This document shows, in pieces, positions 1 through 7,510 of a DNA stretch of 64,000 bases. Position 1 is the first letter of the stretch. Every line of letters starts with the position of its first letter. Source of the stretch: VRUE01 sp963748075 (lineage in GTDB: Bacteria > Actinomycetota > Thermoleophilia > Solirubrobacterales > 70-9); assembly GCA_963748075.1 (NCBI GenBank), contig CAVVHQ010000008.1, forward strand, positions 1-64,000, in the 5' to 3' direction. The notes beneath the pieces are model-generated. The model was given only the letters and a program-made list of their open reading frames with translations, did no database searches and was not told the DNA's origin. A program made the position numbers and the translations under genes.

Positions 1-1334
1 GCGAGGCCCTCGACCGGGACCCGCGTCTGCTCGAGCGAGTCGCGGTCGCGCAGGGTGACGGTGTCGTCCTCCATCGTCTGGCCGTCGACGGTGATGCCCC
101 ACGGGGTGCCGATCTCGTCCTGGCGCCGGTAGCGCTTGCCGATCGAGCCGCCCTCGTCGAACTCGGCCGGGACGCGGCGGTGCACCGCCTCGAAGACCTC
201 GCGGGCCTTCTCCGGCATGCCCTCCCTGGAGACGAGGGGGAGGACGGCCGCCTTGACCGGTGCGAGACGGGGGTGGAGGCGGAGCACCGTGCGCTTGCGG
301 CCCTCGACCTCCTCGACGTCGTAGGCGTCGACCAGGAAGGCGAGGGCGGCGCGGTCGGCGCCCGCCGCAGGCTCGATCACGTAGGGGACGTAGCGCTCTT
401 TGGTCTGCTGGTCGAAGTACTCGAGCTTCTCGCCGCTGAACTTGGCGTGCTGGGTGAGGTCGAAGTCGCCGCGGTTGGCGATCCCCTCCAGCTCCGACCA
501 GCCGATCGGGAACAGGTACTCGACGTCGCTGGTCGCCGAGGAGTAGTGCGAGAGCTCCTCGGCGCCGTGTGGGCGAACGCGCAGGAAGTCGGGGCGGATC
601 CCCAGCTCCGTGTACCAGCGCTCGCGCTGCTCGATCCACGTCCGGTGCCACTGCTCGGCGTCCTCGGGCGGCACGAAGAACTCCATCTCCATCTGCTCGA
701 ACTCGCGGGTGCGGAAGATGAAGTTGCCGGGGGTGATCTCGTTGCGGAACGACTTGCCGACCTGGGCGATCCCGAAGGGCGGCTTCTTGCGGGCGAAGCC
801 GAGCACGTTCTTGAAGTTGATGAAGATGCCCTGCGCCGTCTCCGGCCGCAGGTAGACCTCCGAGCCCGCGCCGGCCACGGGGCCGATGTGGGTCTCGAAC
901 ATCAGGTTGAACTGGCGTGGCTCCGACAGCTCGCCGCCGCACTCGGGGCAGCGCAGCTCGGCGCTCGGGTCGCCGCCTTCCGCCTCGACCTCCTCGCGCA
1001 GGTGATCCTCGCGCCAGCGTTTCTTGCACTCGCCGAGGCACTGGACGAGCGGGTCGGTGAACCCCTCCAGGTGCCCCGAGGCCTCCCAGACGCGCCGGTG
1101 CTGGAGGATCGCCGAGTCGAGCGCCACGATGTCGTCGCGTTCCTGCAGCATCGCCCGCCACCACTCGGCCTTGACGTTGCTCTTGAGCAGCACGCCGTAG
1201 TGGCCGTAGTCGTAGGTCGAGCCGAGCCCGCCGTAGATCTCCGAGGAGGGGAAGACGAAGCCGCGCCGTTTGCAGAGCGCGACGATCTCCTCCATCGTCG
1301 TCTCGGCTGAGCCGGTCTGGGGATTGGCTGCCAT
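1..1334 (-). CDS. glyQS: Glycyl-tRNA synthetase (class II, alpha2 type), 3' end cut by window edge
   Basis: Charges tRNA-Gly with glycine in the cytosol. The minus-strand frame opens with ATG at 1334 (MAANPQTGSAETTMEEIVALC) and runs without a stop to base 1, about 444 codons, so only a few C-terminal residues should be missing. The order is typical of the single-chain GlyRS: an N-terminal motif-1 region (GFVFPSSEIYGG, YDYGHYGVLLK), a zinc-binding insertion with CLGECKKRW and RCPECGGE, the motif-2 loop (FRNEITP, FIFRTREFEQME), then motif 3 and the anticodon-binding domain (APVKAAVLPL). It is divergent from the FmdB gene, with about 80 bp between starts. Long plus-strand frames across it are antisense shadows. 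Confidence 0.95.
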   Translation of the reverse strand, partial: MAANPQTGSAETTMEEIVALCKRRGFVFPSSEIYGGLGSTYDYGHYGVLLKSNVKAEWWRAMLQERDDIVALDSAILQHRRVWEASGHLEGFTDPLVQCLGECKKRWREDHLREEVEAEGGDPSAELRCPECGGELSEPRQFNLMFETHIGPVAGAGSEVYLRPETAQGIFINFKNVLGFARKKPPFGIAQVGKSFRNEITPGNFIFRTREFEQMEMEFFVPPEDAEQWHRTWIEQRERWYTELGIRPDFLRVRPHGAEELSHYSSATSDVEYLFPIGWSELEGIANRGDFDLTQHAKFSGEKLEYFDQQTKERYVPYVIEPAAGADRAALAFLVDAYDVEEVEGRKRTVLRLHPRLAPVKAAVLPLVSREGMPEKAREVFEAVHRRVPAEFDEGGSIGKRYRRQDEIGTPWGITVDGQTMEDDTVTLRDRDSLEQTRVPVEGL

Positions 1335-1416
1335 CGGCAGAACGGTATAGAGGGGACGCGGCGCGGGCGCTGCGGTCCGATCCTGCCATGGCCGACTGCG
1401 ATAATCCACGGTCGCC

Positions 1417-1722
1417 GTGCCGATCTACGAGTACAAGTGCGCCAACGGGCACGTCTTCGACGTGATCCAGAGGATGAGCGACGAGCCGTTGAGCGAGTGC
1501 CAGGAGTGCGGCGCCTCGGCCGAGCGCGTCCTGCACCCGGTGGCGATCCACTTCAAGGGCTCGGGCTTCCACAACACCGACTACGGCAAGCAGAAGGGCG
1601 CCGGGGTCGCTTCGGACGGCGCGAAGGACGGCGGCGAGTCGAAGGGCGCCGGCGATACGAGCGGCTCGGACTCGAAATCAAGCGATTCGAAGGCGACGAC
1701 GGCCACGTCAACCGACGATTGA
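1417..1722 (+). CDS. FmdB-family zinc ribbon protein
   Basis: A 101-residue protein of the FmdB/CxxC_CXXC_SSSS regulatory family. The N-terminal 45 residues form the zinc ribbon: MPIYEYKC, then GH at 11-12, then a CQEC knuckle near residues 28-31. The first knuckle is Cys-x3-His rather than CxxC. A conserved stretch follows (HFKGSGFHNTDYGK). The last 40 residues are low-complexity Gly/Ser/Asp/Lys, as is common in actinobacterial members. The start is GTG, chosen because it gives the standard MPxYEY beginning. Function is unproven in the family; members have been linked to transcriptional regulation. IS1595 inserted 14 bp after its stop. Confidence 0.85.
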   Translation: MPIYEYKCANGHVFDVIQRMSDEPLSECQECGASAERVLHPVAIHFKGSGFHNTDYGKQKGAGVASDGAKDGGESKGAGDTSGSDSKSSDSKATTATSTDD

Positions 1723-1728
1723 TGGATT

Positions 1729-1736
1729 GATGGCCC
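1729..1736. repeat. 8-bp target site duplication, left copy (GATGGCCC)
   Basis: GATGGCCC precedes the left inverted repeat of the IS and recurs at 2723-2730 after the right one. Eight bases is the duplication length known for IS1595-family elements. An extra T upstream also matches (TGATGGCCC in both flanks), so the exact boundary could shift by one base. Confidence 0.8.
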
Positions 1737-2722
1737 GGTGCATATACGGTTCCGTCAGGTAGGAGCTCTACAGTCGGCCGATGCCTCGGCCAGACTTCCC
1801 GCGGACGATCATGGAGTTCCAAGAGCGCTTCGCAACCGATGAGGCCTGCCTGGAGTACCTGGCGGCTTCGCGCTGGCCGGAGGGCTTCGTCTGTCCATGC
1901 TGCGGGTCGCGCCAGGCCTGGGTGCTCGATCGCCGCCACCTATGGGAGTGCGCGTCCTGCCACGCGCAGACCTCGGTGACCGCCGGCACCGTGATGCACC
2001 GCACCCGCACGCCGCTGAGGCTGTGGTTTTGGGCCGCCTACCTGGTCGCCACCCACCAGCCCGGGATCTCCGCCAAGCAGCTCTCCCGCCAGCTCGGCCT
2101 GCGCTACGAAACCGCCTGGCTGATATTGCAGAAGCTGCGCCGGGCGATGGTCGCCCCCGAGCGCTCCCCGCTGCGGGGAGAGGTCGAGATCGACGAGTGC
2201 TGGATCGGCGGCGTAGAGCCGGGAAAGCAGGGCCGCGCGCCGGGGCCCAAGACCCTTGTCGGCGTCGCCGTGGAGGTGCGGGGACAGGGCTCCGGGCGTC
2301 TGCGGCTGGCACCGCTTGAGGATGCCGCGAAGCCGACCCTGGGAGCCTTCGTGAAGGCGACGACGGCACCCGGGTCGATCGTCCACACCGACGGCTGGAA
2401 GGGCTACAACGGCCTCGCGGCCGAAGGCTATGACCACCGCCCCCGCAGCCAGCGCGCCGGGGTTGGCGAGGAGCCTTTCCTGCCGCGCGCACATCGGGCG
2501 ATCTCCAACCTCAAGGCCTGGATGCTGGGCACCCACCGCAGTGTCTCCAAGGAGCATCTTCCGGTCTACCTCGACGAGTACGTGTTCCGCCATAACCGCC
2601 GGCGCACCCCGATGGCCGCCTTCCAGACGCTGCTGGGGCTGGGCGCCGCCCACGAGCCCGCTACCTACGAAGAGATCTCACGGCGAGATCAGGCAGCAGC
2701 CTGAGTCAACCGTATACGCACT
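1737..2722 (+). mobile_element. Complete IS1595-family insertion sequence (~986 bp)
   Basis: The element carries one transposase gene between imperfect terminal inverted repeats. The left end reads GGTGCATATACGGTTCCGT; the right end, read inward on the minus strand, is AGTGCGTATACGGTTGACT. The first 15 bases agree except at two positions. It is flanked by an 8-bp duplication and sits in the intergenic space between the FmdB gene and the 3' end of the LCP gene, so it breaks no gene. Intact ends, duplication and an uninterrupted transposase suggest a recent insertion. Confidence 0.85.
1781..2704 (+). CDS. IS1595-family transposase
   Basis: A 307-residue transposase. The N-terminus carries a zinc ribbon (CPCCGSRQAW near residue 38, then ECASC), followed by the family's HTH-like region (LWFWAAYLVATHQPGISAKQ, then LGLRYETAWLILQKLRRAM). 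The DDE/N nuclease core follows: GEVEIDECWIGG supplies the first Asp near 140, VHTDGWKGYNG the second near 206, and HRAISNLKAWMLGTHRSV is the conserved H..SN.K block near 245. FRHNRR and the C-terminal Phe/Leu-rich tail close the protein, at the normal family length. The gene fills the IS and has no frameshift. Confidence 0.93.
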   Translation: MPRPDFPRTIMEFQERFATDEACLEYLAASRWPEGFVCPCCGSRQAWVLDRRHLWECASCHAQTSVTAGTVMHRTRTPLRLWFWAAYLVATHQPGISAKQLSRQLGLRYETAWLILQKLRRAMVAPERSPLRGEVEIDECWIGGVEPGKQGRAPGPKTLVGVAVEVRGQGSGRLRLAPLEDAAKPTLGAFVKATTAPGSIVHTDGWKGYNGLAAEGYDHRPRSQRAGVGEEPFLPRAHRAISNLKAWMLGTHRSVSKEHLPVYLDEYVFRHNRRRTPMAAFQTLLGLGAAHEPATYEEISRRDQAAA

Positions 2723-2730
2723 GATGGCCC
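2723..2730. repeat. 8-bp target site duplication, right copy (GATGGCCC)
   Basis: Direct repeat partner of 1729-1736, immediately outside the right inverted repeat of the IS1595-family element. Confidence 0.8.
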
Positions 2731-2763
2731 TATGGGGTCGAGAACCCGCCACTCAAGCGGCGA

Positions 2764-4011
2764 TCAGCCGAGCAGCTTCTTGACTGCCCGGCGCCGCTCC
2801 GATTCCGGCACCTCGACGCTGCTGCCCGGCCCCACCGTGCAGCCCGAGTTGGCGCCCTTGCAGAGCACGTCGGCGGCGCTGTCGCCGCCGATCCCCGCCG
2901 CCAGGACCAGCTGCGGCATCGTGAAGAAGCCCATGTCGCTGACGAACGCCTTCGGCGCGTCCCAGCCGATGATCGGTCCCTTGATGAAGTTGTAGGGAAG
3001 GCGGAGCGGGTCGGTGAGCCGGCCCTTGATGCCGGAGATCACCTGCTGCTGGGCCCGCTCGCGGTCGAAGTCGCTGTAGCCGAGCGTGTAGGCGCTGCGC
3101 CCCGGGCCCGGGCAGGGGCTGGGCTCGCGGATCCGCGAGTAGATCAGCGCCTCTTCCCCGTCCAGCGTGTTCTCGCCCTTGCCCAGCCGCAGGGTGAATC
3201 CGCCCTGGCCGCCGCCGGCGCCGCCGGAGATGTCGGCGCAGATCTTGTGCGGCACGTCGACCTTGACGCCGCCGACCGCGTCGATCAGGTCTTCGAAGCC
3301 GGTGAAGTCGACGATCGCGACGTGGTCGACTTCGATGCCGAGGAACTGCTCGACCGCTTCGATCTCCGCCTCGGCGCCGCCGAAGGCGAAGGCCGCGTTG
3401 ATCTTCTGCGGGCTCTGGCCGGGGATTTCGGTGTAGCTGTCGCGCGGGATCGACAGTTTGCGGAAGGTCCCGCCGCCGGCGCGGATCAGCATCAGGGTGT
3501 CGGCACGGAACTGGCCCGGCGAGCAACCGTCGTGAGGGGCGTCGCCGTGCGCCTGCTGGTCGAAGCACTTCTGCGAGGGCGCCGCCCCGGGCTCCTTGGT
3601 GTCGGGCGGCCGGGCGTCGGTGCCGAGCACCAGGATCGTCTGCGCCGTGGGCAGCAGGAAGGGGTTGCCGTGCAGCGCCGACTTCGCGTCGCCGGAGAGC
3701 TTGAACGCCTGTAGCTGGGCGGAGACGGCGAAGGCGAGGAAGCTGAGGAGGATCCAGCCGAGCGCCCCCAGGCCGATCCATTTCAGCGCCCTCCTCGCCC
3801 CGGACCGCGGCGCTCGCGGCGGCCGCTCGCGGCCGGGCCGGCCGGGTCGCTCGGACAGCTTCGGGCGGCGCCACTCGCGCTCGCGCAGCCCGGAGAGGTC
3901 CGGCTTGCGGAGGCGGGGGAGAAGTCCCCTGCGAGAGCGGTAAACCTTGTATTCGGGCGGCCCGGAGGGCCGCCGCTCGCCATCGTCTGCCATGAAAGGG
4001 TTAGAAATCAT
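2764..4011 (-). CDS. LytR-CpsA-Psr (LCP) family cell-wall glycopolymer ligase
   Basis: Membrane-anchored enzyme predicted to transfer polyprenyl-linked glycopolymers onto peptidoglycan. Residues 1-75 are a cytoplasmic Arg/Pro-rich tail, 76-97 a single membrane helix (IGLGALGWILLSFLAFAV), and about 125-330 the LCP domain. Hallmarks are VLGTDARP, FRADTLMLI, SIPRDSY and KINAAFAFGG, which hold the Arg and Asp residues that bind the pyrophosphate lipid. A Cys-containing insertion (CFDQQ...DGCSPG) lies between the first two motifs. The ATG at 4011 is preferred because GGAGG lies 7 bases upstream; a second in-frame ATG is at 3993. It is divergent from the ROK gene, with only 24 bp between starts. 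Confidence 0.9.
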   Translation of the reverse strand: MISNPFMADDGERRPSGPPEYKVYRSRRGLLPRLRKPDLSGLREREWRRPKLSERPGRPGRERPPRAPRSGARRALKWIGLGALGWILLSFLAFAVSAQLQAFKLSGDAKSALHGNPFLLPTAQTILVLGTDARPPDTKEPGAAPSQKCFDQQAHGDAPHDGCSPGQFRADTLMLIRAGGGTFRKLSIPRDSYTEIPGQSPQKINAAFAFGGAEAEIEAVEQFLGIEVDHVAIVDFTGFEDLIDAVGGVKVDVPHKICADISGGAGGGQGGFTLRLGKGENTLDGEEALIYSRIREPSPCPGPGRSAYTLGYSDFDRERAQQQVISGIKGRLTDPLRLPYNFIKGPIIGWDAPKAFVSDMGFFTMPQLVLAAGIGGDSAADVLCKGANSGCTVGPGSSVEVPESERRRAVKKLLG

Positions 4012-4035
4012 GCCGATGCCTCCGGTCGACCGTCA

Positions 4036-5004
4036 ATGCAGGTGAGCAAGGTCGAAGCGATCGGCGTCGATCTGGGCGGTACGAAGATGCTGCTCGGGGT
4101 GCTCGACGCCGACGCCAAGGTCGCCTGGGAGAGCCGCGAGGCCTCGACCGGGCAGAGCGAGGACGAGCTGGTCGAGCTGGTGGTGCGCGAGGTCGAAGAG
4201 GCCCGCTCCGCGCGCGCCGGGATCGAGGTGATCGGGATGGGGATCCCGGCGACGATCGACCACGACAGGGGCATTGCGATCTCGGCGGTCAACCTGCCGA
4301 TCGAGGATCTGCCGATCCGCGACCTGGTCCGGGAGCGGACCGGCCTGGAGAGCTTCGTCGACAACGACGCCAACGTCGCCGCCCTGGCCGAGCACCTCTA
4401 CGGAGCGGCGCGCAGCGCCGAGAACGCGGTGATGCTGACGATCGGCACCGGGATCGGCGGCGGCCTGATCCTCGGCGGCGAGATCTACCGCGGCTCGACC
4501 GGGGCCGGCGCCGAGCTGGGGCACATGGCGATCCAGATGGACGGCCCCGGCTGCCAGGGGAACTGCCCCAACCGCGGTTGCGTGGAGACCCTCGCCTCCG
4601 GCACCGCGCTGGGCCGCGAAGGGCGGGCGGCGGCGGAAAGCGAGCCGGACTCCGCCCTCGGCAGGCTGCTCGCCGAGGGCGAGGAGGTCGACGGCAGGGC
4701 GGTGACCGAGGCGGCCCAGGCCGGCGACGAGACCGCGATCGGGGTCGTCGCGCTGATCGGCAGGCGCCTCGGCGTCGCCCTCGCCAGCTTCGCGAACATC
4801 TTCGAGCCGGAGGTGATCGTGATCGGCGGCGGCGTGATCGCCGCAGGCGAGCTGCTGCTGGAGCCGGCCCGCGCCGAGATGGCCGCGCGGGTCCTGCCGC
4901 CGATGCGCAGCATCCCGGTGGTCGCCGCCCAGCTCGGCCAGGACGCGGGGATGATCGGCGCTGCGGCGATGGCGCGGATCGAGCTTGAAAGGACCGCGAG
5001 CTGA
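4036..5004 (+). CDS. ROK-family glucokinase
   Basis: Phosphorylates glucose or a related sugar with ATP (or polyphosphate). The N-terminal phosphate loop is GVDLGGTK at about residues 10-17, followed by FVDNDANVAALAE and TIGTGIGGGLI, with the catalytic Asp in DNDAN. The ROK zinc signature GCQGNCPNRGCVE, with the preceding ELGH His, is present near residues 160-185. At 322 residues it has standard length. Its stop overlaps the rsmI start as TGATG, so the two are probably cotranscribed. No strong ribosome site is visible, and GTG at 4042 is an alternative start. Substrate specificity cannot be set from sequence alone. Confidence 0.9.
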   Translation: MQVSKVEAIGVDLGGTKMLLGVLDADAKVAWESREASTGQSEDELVELVVREVEEARSARAGIEVIGMGIPATIDHDRGIAISAVNLPIEDLPIRDLVRERTGLESFVDNDANVAALAEHLYGAARSAENAVMLTIGTGIGGGLILGGEIYRGSTGAGAELGHMAIQMDGPGCQGNCPNRGCVETLASGTALGREGRAAAESEPDSALGRLLAEGEEVDGRAVTEAAQAGDETAIGVVALIGRRLGVALASFANIFEPEVIVIGGGVIAAGELLLEPARAEMAARVLPPMRSIPVVAAQLGQDAGMIGAAAMARIELERTAS

Positions 5005-5831
5005 TGCCGGGGACGCTGATTGTCTGCCCGACCCCGATCGGAAACCTCGACGACATCACGATCCGGGTGCGGGACGCGCTGGTCGCCGCCGACTACATCG
5101 CCTGCGAGGACACCCGCCGCACCGGCAGCCTGCTCGACAAGCTGGGCATCCGGCCGCCGCCGCCGCTGGTCTCCAACCACGAGGGCAACGAAGCGGCGCG
5201 GGCGACCGAGCTGGCGCAGCGGATCGAACGCGGCGAGACCGTCGCCCTCGTCACCGACGCCGGCATGCCGGCGATCTCCGACCCCGGCTACCGGCTGATC
5301 CGCCGCTGCATCGAACGCAACCTCGAGGTGACGGTGCTGCCCGGCCCCTCGGTGGTGCCGGTGGCCCTGGTCGCCTCCGGCCTGCCGACCGACCGCTGGC
5401 GCTTCGAGGGCTTCCTGCCGAAGCGCCCGGGCGAGATGGAGCGGGTGCTGCGCTCCACCGAGACCGTGGTCGCCTTCGAGTCGCCGCGCCGGGTCGGCGA
5501 CTCGCTCGCCGCTCTGGCCTCGATCGCCGCCGACCGTCCGGCCGCCGTCTGCCGCGAGCTGTCGAAGATGCACGAGGAGGTCTCGCGCGGCTCCCTGGGC
5601 GAGCTGGCGCGGCGCTTCCGCGGCGAGGTCAAAGGCGAGATCGTCTTGGTGATCGGCCCCGCCTCCTCCGAGGAGCACGACAAGGACGTCGGCTTCGCGG
5701 TCGACGCGCTGCGCCACCTGGTCCAGTCTGGGGCGCGGCCGCGCGCCGCCGCCAGCGTCGTCGCCGCCCTCACCGGCACCCGCGCCAACGACCTCTACCG
5801 GGCGCTGACCGGTCGCGAGCCCCGCCGGTGA
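5004..5831 (+). CDS. rsmI: 16S rRNA 2'-O-ribose C1402 methyltransferase
   Basis: SAM-dependent methyltransferase of the tetrapyrrole-methylase fold that methylates the 2'-OH of C1402 in 16S rRNA. Visible family blocks are LIVCPTPIGNLDDIT at the N-terminus, ACEDTRRTGSLLDKLGI, VSNHEGNE, ALVTDAGMPAISDPGY, LPGPSVVPVAL, FEGFLPKR and AVCRELSKMHEEV. At 275 residues it has standard length. It begins inside the stop of the upstream glucokinase gene. A 47-bp palindromic repeat begins right after its stop codon. Confidence 0.95.
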   Translation: MPGTLIVCPTPIGNLDDITIRVRDALVAADYIACEDTRRTGSLLDKLGIRPPPPLVSNHEGNEAARATELAQRIERGETVALVTDAGMPAISDPGYRLIRRCIERNLEVTVLPGPSVVPVALVASGLPTDRWRFEGFLPKRPGEMERVLRSTETVVAFESPRRVGDSLAALASIAADRPAAVCRELSKMHEEVSRGSLGELARRFRGEVKGEIVLVIGPASSEEHDKDVGFAVDALRHLVQSGARPRAAASVVAALTGTRANDLYRALTGREPRR

Positions 5832-5876
5832 GCGGTCGATAGTTCTGTACCGCTATGCGACTCAAAGGTCGACCGC
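5832..5876. repeat. 47-bp palindromic repeat family, copy A (degenerate)
   Basis: Outer arms GCGGTCGA and TCGACCGC are perfect inverted repeats. The inner arms are eroded in this copy, but the loop core CTATGCGACTCAAAGGTCG matches copies B, C and E. It fills the rsmI-metG gap. On the plus strand its loop holds an ATG at 5855 that opens a nine-codon frame (MRLKGRPHA) stopping at 5884, 16 bases before metG. Confidence 0.8.
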
Positions 5877-5900
5877 ACGCGTGAATTAGGCTGGCCGCCG

Positions 5901-7397
5901 ATGTCCTACTACGTCACCACGCCGATCTACTACGTCAACGCCGAGCCGCACCTCGGCCACGCCTACTCGACGATGGCCGCCGACGTGCTGGCCCGCCACA
6001 TGCGTCAGCGCGGCGAGGACGTCTTCTTCCTCACCGGCACCGACGAGCACGGCGAGCCAATCGAGCTGGCGGCGGAGCGGGAGGGGGTGACGCCGCAGGA
6101 GCTGGCCGATCGCAACGCCGAGAAGTTCCGCGAGCTGATGCCGATCATCGACGCCAGCAACGACTTCTTCATCCGCACCTCCGATCCCCGCCACGGCGAA
6201 CGGGTCGCCGAGATCATGCAGCGGGTCTACGACAACGGCTGGGTGAGCAGAGGCACCTACGAGGGCTGGTACTGCCCGCGCTGCGCGGACTTCAAGACCG
6301 AGCGCGAGCTGGGCCCCGGCCAGACCTGCCCGGTCCACGAGATCCCGCTGGAGCGCGTGCGCGAGGAGAACTGGTTCTTCCGCCTCTCCGCCTTCCAGGC
6401 GCAGCTCGAAGGCCTCTACGAGGAACGCCCCGACTTCGTCGTCCCCGAGTTCCGCCGCAACGAGGCGGTCGCCTTCATCGAGGGGGGGCTGGAAGACGTC
6501 TCGCTCTCGCGGCCCAAGCTGAAGTGGGGGATGCGGCTGCCCTGGGACCCCGAGCAGCGGATGTACGTCTGGTTCGACGCGCTGCTCAACTACGTCACCG
6601 CGCTCGGCTTCGCCCGCCGGGGCGAGGACCTCACCGCCCGCTACTGGCCGGCCGACCTGCACGTGATGGCCAAGGACATCCTCAAGTTCCACGCGGTCAT
6701 CTGGCCGGCGCTGCTCTGGGCCGCCGACCTCGAGCCGCCGCGGCGGATGGCGATCCACGGCTACCTGCTGATGGGCGAGAAGAAGATGTCGAAGTCGCTC
6801 GGCAACGTGCTCGACCCGTTCGAGGCGATCGAGCGCTTCGGCGCCGACGCGCTGCGCTTCTACTGCTTTCGCGAGGTCAGCTTCGGCCAGGACGGCTCGA
6901 TCTCGACGGCGGGCTTCGAGGCCCGCTACGAGACCGAGCTGGCCAACGACTTCGGCAACCTGGCGAGCCGAGTGCTGGCGATGGTCGACCGCTACCGCGA
7001 CGGCGTCGCGCCGCCGGCCCAGGTCGACGCTGTGCTGGAAGAGGACTTCGAAGGCGTCGTCGGCCGCTTCTGCGAGCTGCTCGACCGGGCCGAGCTGAGC
7101 CAGGCGCTGGAGCAGGCATGGAGGCTGGTCCGCCGCCTCAACCGCTACGTCGAGGAGACCCGCCCCTGGGACCTGGCCCGCGACGAGGCCGACCCCGAGC
7201 GGCTCGACGAAGTCCTCTACAACCTCACCGAGGGCCTGCGGGTGACGACCCTGCTGCTCGTCCCCTATCTGCCGCGGACCGCCGAGCGACTCCTCGCCGC
7301 GCTCGGCGAGGAGTCGCGCGAGCTGTCAGAGCTCGGCGCCCGCCCCGGCGGCCAGAGCGTCGAGCGCCTGCCGCCGCTCTTCCCGAAGACCGCCTGA
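5901..7397 (+). CDS. metG: Methionyl-tRNA synthetase
   Basis: Class I synthetase that charges tRNA-Met. The HIGH-type signature is PHLGHAYS near residue 15, and the KMSKS motif is KKMSKSLGN near residue 296. A Cys-based insertion (YCPRCADFKTERELGPGQTCPVHE) supplies zinc ligands. The helical anticodon-binding domain follows (VEETRPWDLARDEADPERLDEVLYN). At 498 residues it lacks the C-terminal EMAP/Trbp111-like dimerisation domain found in some MetRS. The leader consists of palindrome copy A plus about 24 bp; no convincing Shine-Dalgarno site is visible. Confidence 0.95.
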   Translation: MSYYVTTPIYYVNAEPHLGHAYSTMAADVLARHMRQRGEDVFFLTGTDEHGEPIELAAEREGVTPQELADRNAEKFRELMPIIDASNDFFIRTSDPRHGERVAEIMQRVYDNGWVSRGTYEGWYCPRCADFKTERELGPGQTCPVHEIPLERVREENWFFRLSAFQAQLEGLYEERPDFVVPEFRRNEAVAFIEGGLEDVSLSRPKLKWGMRLPWDPEQRMYVWFDALLNYVTALGFARRGEDLTARYWPADLHVMAKDILKFHAVIWPALLWAADLEPPRRMAIHGYLLMGEKKMSKSLGNVLDPFEAIERFGADALRFYCFREVSFGQDGSISTAGFEARYETELANDFGNLASRVLAMVDRYRDGVAPPAQVDAVLEEDFEGVVGRFCELLDRAELSQALEQAWRLVRRLNRYVEETRPWDLARDEADPERLDEVLYNLTEGLRVTTLLLVPYLPRTAERLLAALGEESRELSELGARPGGQSVERLPPLFPKTA

Positions 7398-7510
7398 GGC
7401 CACGTGGACGCGCCTGGCGGCGTCCTCAGTCGTTCGGCTCGGGTCACGCACTTAATGTGCGCTCCCCTCACCTCCCTCCCTGCGTCCTTGCCAGCCACGC
7501 CCACGCGGCC

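Noticed and set aside
180..1310. Long plus-strand open frame of 376 codons
   Set aside because: Antisense to glycyl-tRNA synthetase. In DNA this GC-rich, long antisense frames are common; similar shadows lie across the sugar dehydrogenase, TypA, glutamine synthetase and other genes.
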